The notes beneath the pieces are model-generated. The model saw only the letters and a program-made list of their open reading frames with translations. It did no database searches and was not told where the DNA came from. Shown piece after piece: positions 27,310 through 36,484 of a stretch of DNA of 64,000 bases. How positions within the stretch are numbered: position 1 is the stretch's first letter; each line of letters opens with the position of its first letter. The position numbers were made by a program, and so were the translations under genes. This DNA is from Faucicola sp902506215 (GTDB taxonomy: Bacteria > Pseudomonadota > Gammaproteobacteria > Pseudomonadales > Moraxellaceae): NCBI GenBank assembly GCA_016888885.1, contig CP069437.1, forward strand, positions 1,364,001-1,428,000, given 5' to 3'.

Positions 27310-27662
27310 ACCAATTTTTTGGCTATCAATAACACCAAGCCAAGGATAAAAGCGTTTTTTTAGTTTTGTATTGTTTTTTTGTCCTGTCAGAATTGGTATG
27401 AAAGGCATAAATAATAGATATGTAACCTACCTTAATCATAGGAATATTGCTAAAATCTCAACTTTATATCCCGCTAGATAGTCCACTAGATAACCCGCTA
27501 GTTTTAGACGACATTTATTTGCTACTCTCATCAGAAATTGCAATAATAATAGCCACTTAACGTAGCCATTTCACCAAGGGTTACGTTAGTTTATTGCAAG
27601 GATGCTTGATGGCGTTTTAGTTGTGTAAATATCAATTCGCTAGCTGTTGGAGAGTTTACTGA
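27310..27662. other. Intergenic region before the GTPase module
   Basis: 353 bases without a gene. CTAGATAG-like repeats occur around 27472-27505. The end holds a GGAGAG ribosome binding site for the next gene, so its promoter is probably here. Confidence 0.4.
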
Positions 27663-29315
27663 ATGAATGTCACGTCTGCCTCAGATCGTCTAAAAAAAGT
27701 GATGCGGATTGCTTTGGTTGGCATCAAGCCTGGCGACCAAGTGATGCTAAAAGGCTATCTACGCATCTTGCTTAGACTCGAAGCAGACCTTGAATGGGTA
27801 TCAGCGAACAATCAGCAAATTGATTTATTTATGGTCAATCATGATTTTCGTCATGCTGAAAGCGTTCAAAAGTTAATTAGTAGCAAACCCAATACAGCCA
27901 CTATTTATACCGCTCGTAGTGAGACGGAAAACGGCTATTTATCGCAAGATTTATTGGTATTGCCGCTCAAAGATTTAGAGCCGCTGAGTGAGTGGTTGTT
28001 TTCACAGTTGCCGTTTTTGTCTGGTGTCCCTGTCCGCAATAAGGCATCGACTGCCGCTAAACTCACCGCTGATGTCGCTCACGCTTATCAATCAGCGACA
28101 GACACTATAGCCAACCAGCGCGTAGCTTCAAATCCGCCTGCTCAAGTTGCCAATCCATTATCTGGTGTTGCGCAGTCTGCGCAAGCTTCAGCTGTTACAA
28201 ATAGTCATACCCACAATGCGCCTAGTCAACTTGCCGAACCTAGCCAGTCGATGGGGTTATCAACCACCGCTAACGGCACTGTCAATGATGAGTATTTAAT
28301 CGGATTTGCCAAGATTTTTAGTCAGATTGCCCAGCGCCATAATGAAGTGCTGAGTATCAAAAGCCCTGCTGGCGCCTTATTTGCCTATATCAATCCAAAA
28401 CAGCAGCGGGTTTGGGAGGTGTCTGAGCACATCTTGTTCAATCAGCCTTGGATTATCTCGCTTGCTGATGATGCGGCTGCCAAGCAGCTAGATGTCAAAA
28501 CTGCGACAAATTTGGTGCAATGGCTATGGGGCTTGGCTAGCACACATGGTCAAAAATTCGAAGGATTGCTAGATTCACACATCAACTACCATATAGACAG
28601 GTGGGTAAAGCCCACCCATGATGCCGACCAACACGACCATCTTAAAATCCAATGTGTACTAGAAGCTCGTTCGTTAACGATTGATGACTTGGTAGCACGC
28701 AGTCAATGTTCGCTACCCCAAGTCAAAAAAACACTGATTGGCTTATTTGTCGCAGGTGCGTTGCCTGCTTCGGTCTATCAGCAAACTATCGCTCAGCTCA
28801 ATAATAAAACGATTAGCCAGCCAGTGACTCAATCCATGTCATCAGCAGAAATATCACTGCCAAAAATATTACCCGCTCAAATGACAGTAGCTGAAATGAC
28901 ACCCGCTGAAATCACCCAGACTAAGCCGCAGCCAATTATGCCCAGTGTGCAACCTGCTTTTATTGAACAACCTGCTGCATCTGCTACAGTACAATCCACG
29001 GCGCCTGTGAACCAACCTGAGTCAGCCCAAACACAACATCAGCCACCCGCGCCTGCCAAACCTCAATCAAAACTCGATGAAATCCTTAGCCGCCGTGCTA
29101 TGGCAGAATCGTCAGCCAATACCTTGCCCAGTATTGCAACTACCCACAATAGCACTTGGAATAACAATAGCACTTGGAATAATAGTACCACGCAGTCTGA
29201 ACCTATCTCAGCGAGTGCTACATCGTCACAAGGTTCAACCCCGCCTACACAAGAAACTGGCAACAGTAGCATGATGGGGTTTTTAGGACGTCTACGTCGA
29301 CGCTTGGGATTGTAA
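27663..29315 (+). CDS. Uncharacterised protein heading the GTPase/Roadblock module
   Basis: A 550-residue protein I do not recognise. A folded N-terminal domain of about 120 residues (MRIALVGIKPGDQVMLKGYL, LFMVNHDFRHAESVQKL) resembles a receiver-like alpha/beta domain without an obvious phospho-site. A Ser/Ala/Gln-rich linker follows. A second domain (residues 205-385; DEYLIGFAKIFSQIAQRHNE and then a helical region with SLTIDDLVARSQCSLPQVKKTLIGLFVAGAL) looks like a winged-helix or DprA-like fold. A long Pro/Gln/Thr-rich tail (395-530) ends in a basic amphipathic helix (MMGFLGRLRRRLGL) that could bind membrane. It is followed by a small GTPase and a Roadblock protein, so a scaffold or effector role in that module is inferred. 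A GGAGAG site precedes the ATG. Confidence 0.7.
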   Translation: MNVTSASDRLKKVMRIALVGIKPGDQVMLKGYLRILLRLEADLEWVSANNQQIDLFMVNHDFRHAESVQKLISSKPNTATIYTARSETENGYLSQDLLVLPLKDLEPLSEWLFSQLPFLSGVPVRNKASTAAKLTADVAHAYQSATDTIANQRVASNPPAQVANPLSGVAQSAQASAVTNSHTHNAPSQLAEPSQSMGLSTTANGTVNDEYLIGFAKIFSQIAQRHNEVLSIKSPAGALFAYINPKQQRVWEVSEHILFNQPWIISLADDAAAKQLDVKTATNLVQWLWGLASTHGQKFEGLLDSHINYHIDRWVKPTHDADQHDHLKIQCVLEARSLTIDDLVARSQCSLPQVKKTLIGLFVAGALPASVYQQTIAQLNNKTISQPVTQSMSSAEISLPKILPAQMTVAEMTPAEITQTKPQPIMPSVQPAFIEQPAASATVQSTAPVNQPESAQTQHQPPAPAKPQSKLDEILSRRAMAESSANTLPSIATTHNSTWNNNSTWNNSTTQSEPISASATSSQGSTPPTQETGNSSMMGFLGRLRRRLGL

Positions 29316-29833
29316 ATCTTTCATTGAGATGCTTGATATTTTGATTGTATTATCAGGGATTTATTAATTTTTTTTAGTTAACAGCGTGGTTTCGTGTATG
29401 ATACTAACGCAATTTTTTCCTAATATTGTATTTATATTAATGCAATAAGTGTAAGGCTTTCTACATGCAACGTCTCAAAATTGTTTTTAGCGGACCTATG
29501 GGTGCGGGAAAAACCCAAGCTATCGCAAGCTTATCGGATATCCCTGTGGTGTCGACTGAAGTAAAAAATACCGACCTTCATGTCAACACCAAGGCATTGA
29601 CTACGGTGGGTATGGACTACGGTGAATTGCTGCTAGAAGGTGGCATCAATATCGGTCTATATGGCACACCTGGGCAGGAACGCTTTAACTTTATTTGGCC
29701 GATTTTGTCGCAAGGGGCGATGGGGGTTATTATTTTGATTGACCATGCCGCCCAAGACCCTGTGGCAGATTTGGCAAATTATAGTTAAACCTATATTATA
29801 ATGAACACAATTTAAATTTTCATAGATAGTGCC

Positions 29834-30747
29834 ATGCCGAACCTATACGACCAAGACCTAAGAAAGCGCACCATCGCCTACTGGCAAGAAACGAACAACA
29901 AAAGTAAAACCGCTCGTACCTTTGGTATCTGTCGCAATACCCTAGACAGTTGGATAGATTTGTATCAAGAACAAGGTAATACCCAGCCTAAAAAAGCACA
30001 ACCAACCGGCGTAAAACACATCATAACCGACCTTATTGCTTTTGAACAATACGTCAAATCTCAGGAATTTGACACCGCTAAACAGCTACGAGAACAATAT
30101 TTAAAAGACCATCCTGATGTCAGTATATCCTACAATGCGTTTGTCGATACCTTGCATCGTATCAACTGGACATTTAAAAAAAGACCTTTACCTTTAAAGA
30201 AGCCGACCCTGTAAAACAACAAGGTTTTAGCGTATGTTTAGCTATCATGGCGTTTTGGTTTGGGTTATCCAATATCTTATTCATGGATGAAACAGGCTTT
30301 TACCAAAGACAAAGTTATCAGCGTAGTTGGTCACCTGTTGGCAAACCCTGCTATGCTAAAATTGAGGCCAACAAAGGTAAACGGTTAAATCTAATTGGTG
30401 CAATGAGTATGGCTGAATTTAAACTGATTGCACCTGTGACCTTTGAAGGTGGGTGTAAGCGTGATACGGTAGAAAATTGGCTTCACACGCTTGGTCAATC
30501 TTTGCCTAAACATGAACTCGACAGCTACCCACAGCGTTTTTTAATCATGGATAATGCAAGGTTTCATCGGGGTGGCAATTTAAATCAGATTGCTAAACAA
30601 TATAATTTAACCTTGTTATACTTACCGCCATATTCCCCTGAGTTAAATCCTGTAGAGAATAAGTGGGCGGTAGTGAAGCAAAATGTGCAACTGTCTATGA
30701 GTCAGTTTGAGTCACTCAATGACTGTGTTATTCATTGTTCAGTTTAA
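29834..30747 (+). CDS. IS630-family transposase in two frames
   Basis: Frame one (29834-30214) encodes the helix-turn-helix part (LYDQDLRKRTIAYWQE, ARTFGICRNTLDSWIDLY). Frame two (from around 30180 to 30747, first ATG at 30247) encodes the DDE domain: ILFMDETGFYQRQ (Asp), FLIMDNARFHRGG (Asp) and YSPELNPVENKWAVVK (Glu). A -1 shift at the A7 run (30176-30182) joins them into about 304 residues without gaps in the family sequence (TFKK then TFTFKEADP). This is probably programmed slippage, although an error or mutation cannot be excluded from one copy. Confidence 0.85.
30176..30182 (+). other. A7 slippage site in the IS630 transposase
   Basis: Seven A followed by G, at the exact point where the two transposase frames must be joined by a -1 shift. 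Confidence 0.6.
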
Positions 30748-31121
30748 TTTAGGATTTACTATATTTAGAGACGTTTACTAAAATTTACCCGGGTCGTATC
30801 GTCGTGGGTATCAGCCAAGTGGATAAAATGCCTGAGCGCGACTTTGGCATTTATCATGACTGGTTGACTGCCAATAACAAGAATCTGCCTATTTTTCCAG
30901 TCGATATGCGAAAAAGAGAAGATGTGCTGTTACTGGTTGATACCATTATTGCATCACTTGAATTGACAGCGCAGTGAGCGCATGATTGAATTACGGTATA
31001 TGGCTTACGTTAACGAGCGATTCGGTGAACGCAGCCATTTGACTTAGATATTGAGCGCAGCGACTGACAAACTCGACAGCAATTTTAAAACCGTTACGCT
31101 AGTAAATATTTGGATACCAAT

Positions 31122-31553
31122 ATGAATGACCAATTGTTTCAAATGGAAAGCCGCATTAAGCCCAGTGAGCAATTTATTGCCCTATCTAATGAAGTATTGC
31201 ACGAACTCATTCATACCACGAGTGGCATTGAAGGGGTGTTGTTGTCATCAACCGATGGCTTTGAAGTCAATTCAATTTTTCAAAAAACCTATGATGGCGG
31301 CAAATTATCCGCGGTCGGCAGCTCAATCTTGGCATTGGTACAGGCATTGACCGCCGAAGCGCAGCTTACTGGCTGTCGCTCAGTCATCCTAGATGCCGAA
31401 AACGGTAAAATTATGATTAGCGCCGTGCCTAGTCAGTTCCAGCCGATGATTGTGATTGTGGTGACCAAACAACAAGTCTTGCTCGGTCAAATCATGCACG
31501 GTATGAATAAAGCGATTAACCGTTTAATAGAGCTCGATAAAGAATTTCATTAA
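31122..31553 (+). CDS. Roadblock/LC7-domain protein
   Basis: A 143-residue protein of the Roadblock/LC7 (MglB-like) superfamily, small regulators that dimerise and control Ras-like GTPases. The core is LHELIHTTSGIEGVLLSSTDGFEVNSIF, then KLSAVGSSILALVQALTAEAQLTGCRSVILDAENGKIMISAVP and the closing helix GQIMHGMNKAINRLIEL. The ATG at 31122 is chosen over an upstream TTG (31110), whose TTGGAT context looks more like a ribosome binding site. It follows the broken GTPase gene by about 140 bases and would be its natural partner. Confidence 0.85.
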   Translation: MNDQLFQMESRIKPSEQFIALSNEVLHELIHTTSGIEGVLLSSTDGFEVNSIFQKTYDGGKLSAVGSSILALVQALTAEAQLTGCRSVILDAENGKIMISAVPSQFQPMIVIVVTKQQVLLGQIMHGMNKAINRLIELDKEFH

Positions 31554-31583
31554 TATACAGTTAATTTATATCGTACCTGCTGT

Positions 31584-31613
31584 AAAGCCCTCAACAGCAT
31601 TGAGGGCTTTTTT
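31584..31613 (+). terminator. Terminator after the Roadblock gene
   Basis: AAAGCCCTCAA and TTGAGGGCTTT form an 11-bp stem with a 5-nt loop and a run of T. Confidence 0.9.
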
Positions 31614-31979
31614 CATGTGCCTCATGTCAACCATATCAAACAATCAATTCGTAACATTTTCTACAGTTTATCCGAATTTTTATACAACTTAAATTTAATA
31701 ACTTAAAAATATGCCCGTCAAAAATTGCTATAGATTGCCTCATTACCTTCCATCGATATAATTCATCATTTTGTCATATAACCTCACTAAACTACCGCCA
31801 CCGACGATGGTGCAATCGATTTTCTCAACAGGATGACGCAATTTGGGAAATTTAGATCAACCATCGTTTTTATTTTGCGTTAACGGCGGCTTTAAGAGGT
31901 TATAAGCTTTTTTACTTGGGGCTAAGCGATGCAACGGGTCATTTAATTAGCCAATCAATTTGCCAACAGATAAGTGACA
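31614..31979. other. Intergenic region before the sensor remnant
   Basis: 366 AT-rich bases with no gene I can support; presumably the promoter and leader of the following sensor gene. Confidence 0.4.
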
Positions 31980-32650
31980 ATGATGAATTTTTCCAACCTT
32001 ACCACACGCCTGTTATGCGTATTATTGCTGGTTTTTTTGGTGTTTTTGGCGATGGTGTATTGGATCATTGACCAGCAAGCCAAGCCTGAAGTCGCCAAAC
32101 TGACCTCTCAGACTATCATTGAAACTGGCAATGAGGCGGTGAATGGTATTTTGTCGCGTGTGAGTCAAATTGATGGCATGGCAGTGAGATGGTATATTTA
32201 CAGATGCAGCAAAAATTCACCCAGTTTGAAACGCACTGGGCAAATTCATTAGAAAAAGCGATTGAGCTACTTGAAAATGACCGTTTTGGCGTGGCCATCA
32301 CCGATGTGTCCTTGGGTGGCGAGAATATTTCACCCGTAATCTATGCGTTAAAACAAAGCTTTCCAGATTTAGCGGTATTGGTACTCACCTCACTCAACGA
32401 TAGCCATACCTTAATCGACTTGATCAATAAAGGGCAAGTCTATCGCTACCTGCCGCGCCCCAGTAATTTGTTGTTACTCGAAATCAGTATTCAGCGCGCT
32501 TATGATTATCACCAAACGTTAGTCAATCAACCAAAATTACAAGCGCGACATGTCGTTGATGCCGTCACTGAAGTTGAAACGCGTAGTTTTGGTAATAAAG
32601 TGAAAAAATTCTTATCACGCTTTGGTATTGGTAAATCGCGCTTTGCCTAG
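31980..32650 (+). pseudogene. Membrane sensor / response regulator remnant (internal deletion)
   Basis: Two pieces in different frames abut near 32190. The first encodes the start of a sensor: MMNFSNLTTRLL, one membrane segment (about residues 9-30) and a periplasmic beginning (PEVAKLTSQTIIETGNEAVN). The second encodes a receiver domain that lacks its first strand and acidic pocket: it enters at FTQFETHWANSLEKAIELL, carries the phospho-site TDVSLGG, then LVLTSLND and GQVYRYLPRP, and a basic C-terminal tail. The likely history is a deletion that removed the middle of one long hybrid sensor, or of two adjacent genes, leaving the frame shifted. The second piece has its own ATG (32189) but would make an N-terminally truncated receiver. 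Confidence 0.65.
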
Positions 32651-32724
32651 CTTAAAATCTAGTGCCTAATATATGAGGTTCAAAGCGTCGCGTTTGAGCC
32701 GTCTCAATCAATGAATGTTAGCCA

Positions 32725-32756
32725 TAAAAAAACCGCCTGGAGTCACGACTTAGGCG
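32725..32756 (-). terminator. glyA terminator
   Basis: CGCCT and AGGCG enclose an inner AGTC/GACT stem; on the minus strand seven T follow. A T run on the other side could also stop plus-strand readthrough. Confidence 0.75.
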
Positions 32757-32786
32757 ATTTTTTGAGCGGTTTTTAATAGCCAATGA

Positions 32787-34046
32787 TTAAGCTGTTTGCT
32801 CGTACACTGGGTGTTTGGCGCAGATTGCTTGGACTTTTTCACGCACTTCGCCGATAACTTTTTCATCACCGCGGCTATCGAGCACATCACAAATCCAGCC
32901 AGCCAATTCTCTTACTTCCGCTTCACCAAACCCACGGGTAGTGACTGCGGGCGTACCAATACGCACCCCTGACGTTACAAACGGTGATTTAGGGTCATTT
33001 GGTACCGCGTTTTTGTTGACGGTGATATGGGCATCGCCCAACCATTTATCCGCTTCCTTGCCGGTGATTTCTTGTTTGATTAAGCTAATCAGCATTAAGT
33101 GATTTTCTGTGCCGCCTGAGACGATGTCATAACCACGTGACATGATGACGTCTGCCATGGCTTTGGCGTTTTTAACCACTTGTTGTTGGTAGGCTTTGAA
33201 ATCTTCGCTTAACGCTTCTTTAAAACACACCGCTTTACCCGCAATCGCGTGCATCAATGGACCGCCTTGGTTGCCAGGGAACACAGCAGAGTTAAGTTTT
33301 TTCTCAATCTCTGGGTTGGCTTTTGCCAAGATTAAGCCTGAACGTGGACCGCGTAGGGTTTTGTGGGTAGTGGTGGTAGTAACGTCAGCGATTTGCACAG
33401 GGTTTGGATAAACACCTGCGGCAACCAGTCCGGCTACGTGTGCCATATCGACCATCAAGTATGCGCCAACGCTGTCTGCGATGTCACGGAATTTTTGCCA
33501 ATCAACCACTTGGCTATAAGCAGAAAAACCCGCGATAATCATTTTGGGTTGGTGTTCTTTGGCTAGGCGTTCGACTTCATCATAGTCGATGATGCCCGTT
33601 TCTTTGTTTAAGCCATATTGTACGGCTTTATAGTTGATACCAGAGAAGTTTACATGCGCGCCATGCGTCAAGTGACCGCCATCAGCAAGGCTCATGCCAA
33701 GTACCGTGTCACCCGCTTTTAATAGCGCTAAAAATACCGCGCTGTTGGCTTGGCTACCCGCGTGTGGCTGTACGTTGGCATAGTCTGCGCCAAACAATTC
33801 TTTGGCACGGTCAATCGCCAATTGCTCAACCACGTCAACATATTCACAGCCACCGTAATAACGTTTGCCCGGATAACCTTCAGCGTATTTATTGGTCAAT
33901 TGGCTACCTTGCGCTTCCATCACCGCTGGCGAGCAATAGTTTTCTGAAGCAATCAGTTCAATATGGTCTTCTTGACGTTTGGCTTCATTGTCCATCGCTT
34001 GGGCAAGTTCAGCGTCAAACTGGTGAATAGTCACATTTTTAAACAT
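32787..34046 (-). CDS. glyA: Serine hydroxymethyltransferase
   Basis: A 419-residue PLP enzyme that interconverts serine and glycine and charges tetrahydrofolate with one-carbon units. The start (MFKNVTIHQFDAELAQAMDNE) and LIASENYCSPAV are typical. NKYAEGYPGKRYYGGCEYVD follows, and the PLP-binding Lys is in DVTTTTTHKTLRGPRSG near residue 230. The C-terminus has KSPFVTSGVRIGTPAVTTRGF. Length and motifs match the family exactly. It has a terminator downstream and its own promoter region. Confidence 0.96.
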   Translation of the reverse strand: MFKNVTIHQFDAELAQAMDNEAKRQEDHIELIASENYCSPAVMEAQGSQLTNKYAEGYPGKRYYGGCEYVDVVEQLAIDRAKELFGADYANVQPHAGSQANSAVFLALLKAGDTVLGMSLADGGHLTHGAHVNFSGINYKAVQYGLNKETGIIDYDEVERLAKEHQPKMIIAGFSAYSQVVDWQKFRDIADSVGAYLMVDMAHVAGLVAAGVYPNPVQIADVTTTTTHKTLRGPRSGLILAKANPEIEKKLNSAVFPGNQGGPLMHAIAGKAVCFKEALSEDFKAYQQQVVKNAKAMADVIMSRGYDIVSGGTENHLMLISLIKQEITGKEADKWLGDAHITVNKNAVPNDPKSPFVTSGVRIGTPAVTTRGFGEAEVRELAGWICDVLDSRGDEKVIGEVREKVQAICAKHPVYEQTA

Positions 34047-34412
34047 GGCAATTTCCTTTTAAGTGAGTCAAAAAATGGGCGGATAAAACCGAAAAATATT
34101 GCTTAGTTTAGCATGGTTTGGTTGTTTGAGTTAGCATAATCCACAGGTTTGGCTGAATTTGTCTCATTATTCGCCTGCGATTTTTGAGGTTATTTATCAA
34201 GCGTTGGGCTAACCAAAGCGGCTCAAAAAATCATTCGATAATACAACTAACGATTAACACGATATTAAAAAACTACCCTAAAAAAAGACAGCCGCCGCGA
34301 CTGTCGATTTTTACTTGGCTATATTTATTCAACTATATCCTTTAGCGATGTTTATTTGGTTATGTTTTTTGGCTGAGTAAAGTTAGCGCACGGCAACCAA
34401 TGGTTTTTGTAC
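34047..34412. other. Intergenic region between glyA and ubiC
   Basis: 366 bases that hold the glyA promoter zone and the ubiC terminator (34281-34306). No gene is seen. Confidence 0.45.
34281..34306 (-). terminator. ubiC terminator
   Basis: GACAG (34287-34291) and CTGTC (34301-34305) form a stem with a GC-rich loop; on the minus strand six T follow. It lies about 105 bases past the ubiC stop. Confidence 0.6.
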
Positions 34413-35000
34413 TTATCCTTCGCCTTTATCGCTACTGACATGAATCATGCCATTTTCTTCTTCGCCCATAAGGCTATTTTCAAATGCCGGTAAAAAGGTC
34501 TCACTAATCAAAAAATGCCTGCCTTGCCACTGGTAAAGGGTGGTACGCCGCCAGCCTTGCGCTGTCACATCAATCCAGCGATTGGTCATCACTGCGCCAT
34601 GCCGACGAAACAGTATATAGCCAATCGGTGTTGTACCCAGATTTGCCAATTTTCGCGCATTACCAATGAGGCTGGCAAACGGAAATACTGAACGCGCCAC
34701 CACCCACGCATCTTGATTAGGCTTGCCAAATAATAAGGCTTCGCGCACCCAAGCCGATTGGCTCACCCCAAGCGGTAACTGCAGTTGGCGCTTCTCGCTC
34801 AGGGACAAGGTTTGCCGCCCTTCAAACGTCGGCTGTACGATGAGTTTATGCTGAGATAAGGCTTCAAATTTGGCGGTGAGCGACCCTGTTGACGTCAGCC
34901 AAGGGATAAGTTTCGGCGGTATCTGCTGTTTGTGTGCTGCGCTCAAATGCGCGAAAGCTAAGTTTAGGTTTAGGTTTAGGTTTAGACCAACATTTATCAT
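34413..35000 (-). CDS. ubiC: Chorismate pyruvate-lyase
   Basis: A 195-residue UbiC-type enzyme that turns chorismate into 4-hydroxybenzoate and pyruvate, the first step of ubiquinone synthesis. Family segments are PWLTSTGSLTAKFEALSQHKL, WVREALLFGKPNQDAWVVARSVFP, LANLGTTPIGYILFRRHG and the C-terminal GRHFLISETFLPA (catalytic Glu region). The N-terminus is odd: MINVGLNLNLNLNLAF is built from a perfect CTAAAC tandem repeat (34962-34985). The start codon overlaps the stop of the upstream acetyltransferase-like gene by one base (TAATG), so the two are translationally coupled. Confidence 0.85.
   Translation of the reverse strand: MINVGLNLNLNLNLAFAHLSAAHKQQIPPKLIPWLTSTGSLTAKFEALSQHKLIVQPTFEGRQTLSLSEKRQLQLPLGVSQSAWVREALLFGKPNQDAWVVARSVFPFASLIGNARKLANLGTTPIGYILFRRHGAVMTNRWIDVTAQGWRRTTLYQWQGRHFLISETFLPAFENSLMGEEENGMIHVSSDKGEG
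34962..34985. repeat. Four perfect 6-bp repeats in the start of ubiC
   Basis: GTTTAG on the plus strand (CTAAAC in the coding strand) occurs four times without interruption, encoding Leu-Asn pairs in residues 6-13. The unit is a multiple of three, so copy changes would lengthen or shorten the protein without frameshift. Confidence 0.9.
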
Positions 35001-36238
35001 TATTTTTTCAAAAACTCATTATCGGGTATGGTGCCTTGCGCGGCAACATCGCCAAAAAATTGGCTTTTATAGGTGTCATTAAAAGGTAACGCGGTCATCG
35101 CATCGGCTTGGTATGCCAATATAGCGTGCTGTTCGTCTTGGCAAAATTGGGCAATCGCAGGGGCAAACACCTTGTCGTAGACACGGTGTAGCGAATGAGT
35201 CAACACCGGATAAAAGCCGCGAATCAACTTGTGCTCCCCTTGGGTACCAGGGTCAAAGTAGCGTAAGCCTTGTTTGATAGCAAACTCAATGCCTTGGTAA
35301 TAACACAGTTCAAAATGTAAACAATCATATTCTTCTAGGCAGCCCCAATAGCGACCATATAACGTGCTGATAGCGGCATCGTCATCGAAAAAAAACAAAC
35401 TACAAGCCACGATATCACCGTGCGCGTTATGCGCTTGAGCGAGCATCAGCTTGTCTGCCATAGTCTGCCCAAGCTGCTTAAAAAATGCTAAATTCAAATA
35501 CGGCTGCCGCCCTCTGACCAGATAGGTCATGGCATAGCATTGATAAAAAACTGCCCAATCCGCCTCGGTGATATCGTCACCGAGTTTAATCTGACAGCTT
35601 AAATTTTGTTTGAGCACCTTTTGGCGTTCCACTTTAATTGATTTGCGTTTTTTGGCAGTTAATGTTGCCAAAAACTCATCAAAATTGGCGAATTTTTTAT
35701 CCTGTAGATTGCGATTTTGCCATAAGAACTGACAGCTTAGCCGCTCGCAAATATTGGGCATATTGTGCAACGCTTGGACATTTTTTGGGGAGAAAAACAG
35801 TCCGTGCCAAGTGGATGCTTGATAGCGGCTTGCCAATTCATCAATCGCTTGTAGTAAGGTCTGATACAGTGGCGCGGTTAATGACTTGCCTTGTGCCACC
35901 CAAATCCGCTCGCCGGTGATGGGGGTAAAGGGGACGCTTGTCACCAATCTTGGATAATAATTTCTACCATAGCGCTCAAAGGCTTCTGCCCAGCTAAAAT
36001 CGAACACATATTCGCCTTGGTGATGCTTTTTGATAAACACAGGCATCACGGCAATCAGTTGAGCACTGTCATCGACAATCTGCACATACTGCACCCACCA
36101 ATCGCTGTGCCCGCCAATCAGCTTTGCATCTATGAGCGCTTGCCAAAAATCAAAGGACATAAAGGGCGTATCAGGCGTCTGCCACTGTGTCTGTGCGTGC
36201 CAGTCAAACTCGCTGGTAAATTGATAGTGATAGGACAT
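35000..36238 (-). CDS. GNAT-superfamily / COG3146 acyltransferase-like protein
   Basis: A 412-residue protein of the COG3146 (DUF482, peptidogalycan biosynthesis-like) family, with a double GNAT/FemAB-type fold. Diagnostic sequence includes MSFDFWQALIDAKLIGGHSDW near residue 28, FDFSWAEAFERYGRNYYPRLVTSVPFTPITGERIW near residue 80, LTAKKRKSIKVERQKV near residue 190, and FDPGTQGEHKLIRGF near residue 318. The substrate is unknown. It overlaps ubiC by one base and probably drives its translation. Confidence 0.82.
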   Translation of the reverse strand: MSYHYQFTSEFDWHAQTQWQTPDTPFMSFDFWQALIDAKLIGGHSDWWVQYVQIVDDSAQLIAVMPVFIKKHHQGEYVFDFSWAEAFERYGRNYYPRLVTSVPFTPITGERIWVAQGKSLTAPLYQTLLQAIDELASRYQASTWHGLFFSPKNVQALHNMPNICERLSCQFLWQNRNLQDKKFANFDEFLATLTAKKRKSIKVERQKVLKQNLSCQIKLGDDITEADWAVFYQCYAMTYLVRGRQPYLNLAFFKQLGQTMADKLMLAQAHNAHGDIVACSLFFFDDDAAISTLYGRYWGCLEEYDCLHFELCYYQGIEFAIKQGLRYFDPGTQGEHKLIRGFYPVLTHSLHRVYDKVFAPAIAQFCQDEQHAILAYQADAMTALPFNDTYKSQFFGDVAAQGTIPDNEFLKK

Positions 36239-36484
36239 ATGTCAGTATTATTGTAGTTGTATGAACGGATTATTATACCTTGTTTTTAGCCAAAAATACG
36301 GGCTTATCCTTTTGCACAATTTGGCACAATTTTGCAAAATATGTATGGCGTTGGGCGGTATGGTTTATAACGGTGACTTTGTTGCAATAGCCAATTTGCA
36401 ATAGCCAAGATTAGCGTTTACACTGGGTAACTTATCTGCTTGATGCGCTTTAAGCTTTTTTTCACTCACTTGTCATCCTCTACC

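Larger units (their letters stand above)
29782..30761 (+). mobile_element. IS630-family insertion sequence, 980 bp
   Basis: It is bounded by a TA target duplication (29780-29781 and 30762-30763), the IS630 hallmark. Ends TAGTTAAACCTATATTAT and, complemented, TAGTAAATCCTAAATTAA form imperfect inverted repeats. It holds one transposase in two frames. It disrupts the small GTPase gene. Confidence 0.9.
29465..30977 (+). pseudogene. Arf/MglA-like small GTPase split by an IS630 element
   Basis: The 5' part (29465-29781) encodes MQRLKIVFSGPMGAGKTQAI with an intact P-loop, switch sequence VVSTEVKNTD, and YGTPGQERFNFIWPI (the DxxG-like G3 motif in Arf/MglA style). The 3' part (30764-30977) encodes LETFTKIYPGRIVVGISQVDK, with a Q-V-D-K G4 motif, and ends FPVDMRKREDVLLLVDTIIASLELTAQ. 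Removing the IS (29782-30761) and one copy of the TA duplication restores one frame of 176 residues (AAT TAT TTA GAG). The ancestral product was a Ras-like GTPase of the type paired with Roadblock proteins. In this genome it is interrupted, so the full protein cannot be made from this copy unless the IS is removed. Confidence 0.88.

Noticed and set aside
30247..30747. The second IS630 frame as an independent gene
   Set aside because: Family sequence continues upstream of its ATG in the same frame to the A7 run, so it is the C-terminal part of one frameshifted transposase.
34962..34985. TTTAGG repeats as a telomere-like or chromosome-end signal
   Set aside because: Only four copies, in frame inside a coding sequence; a simple microsatellite explains it.
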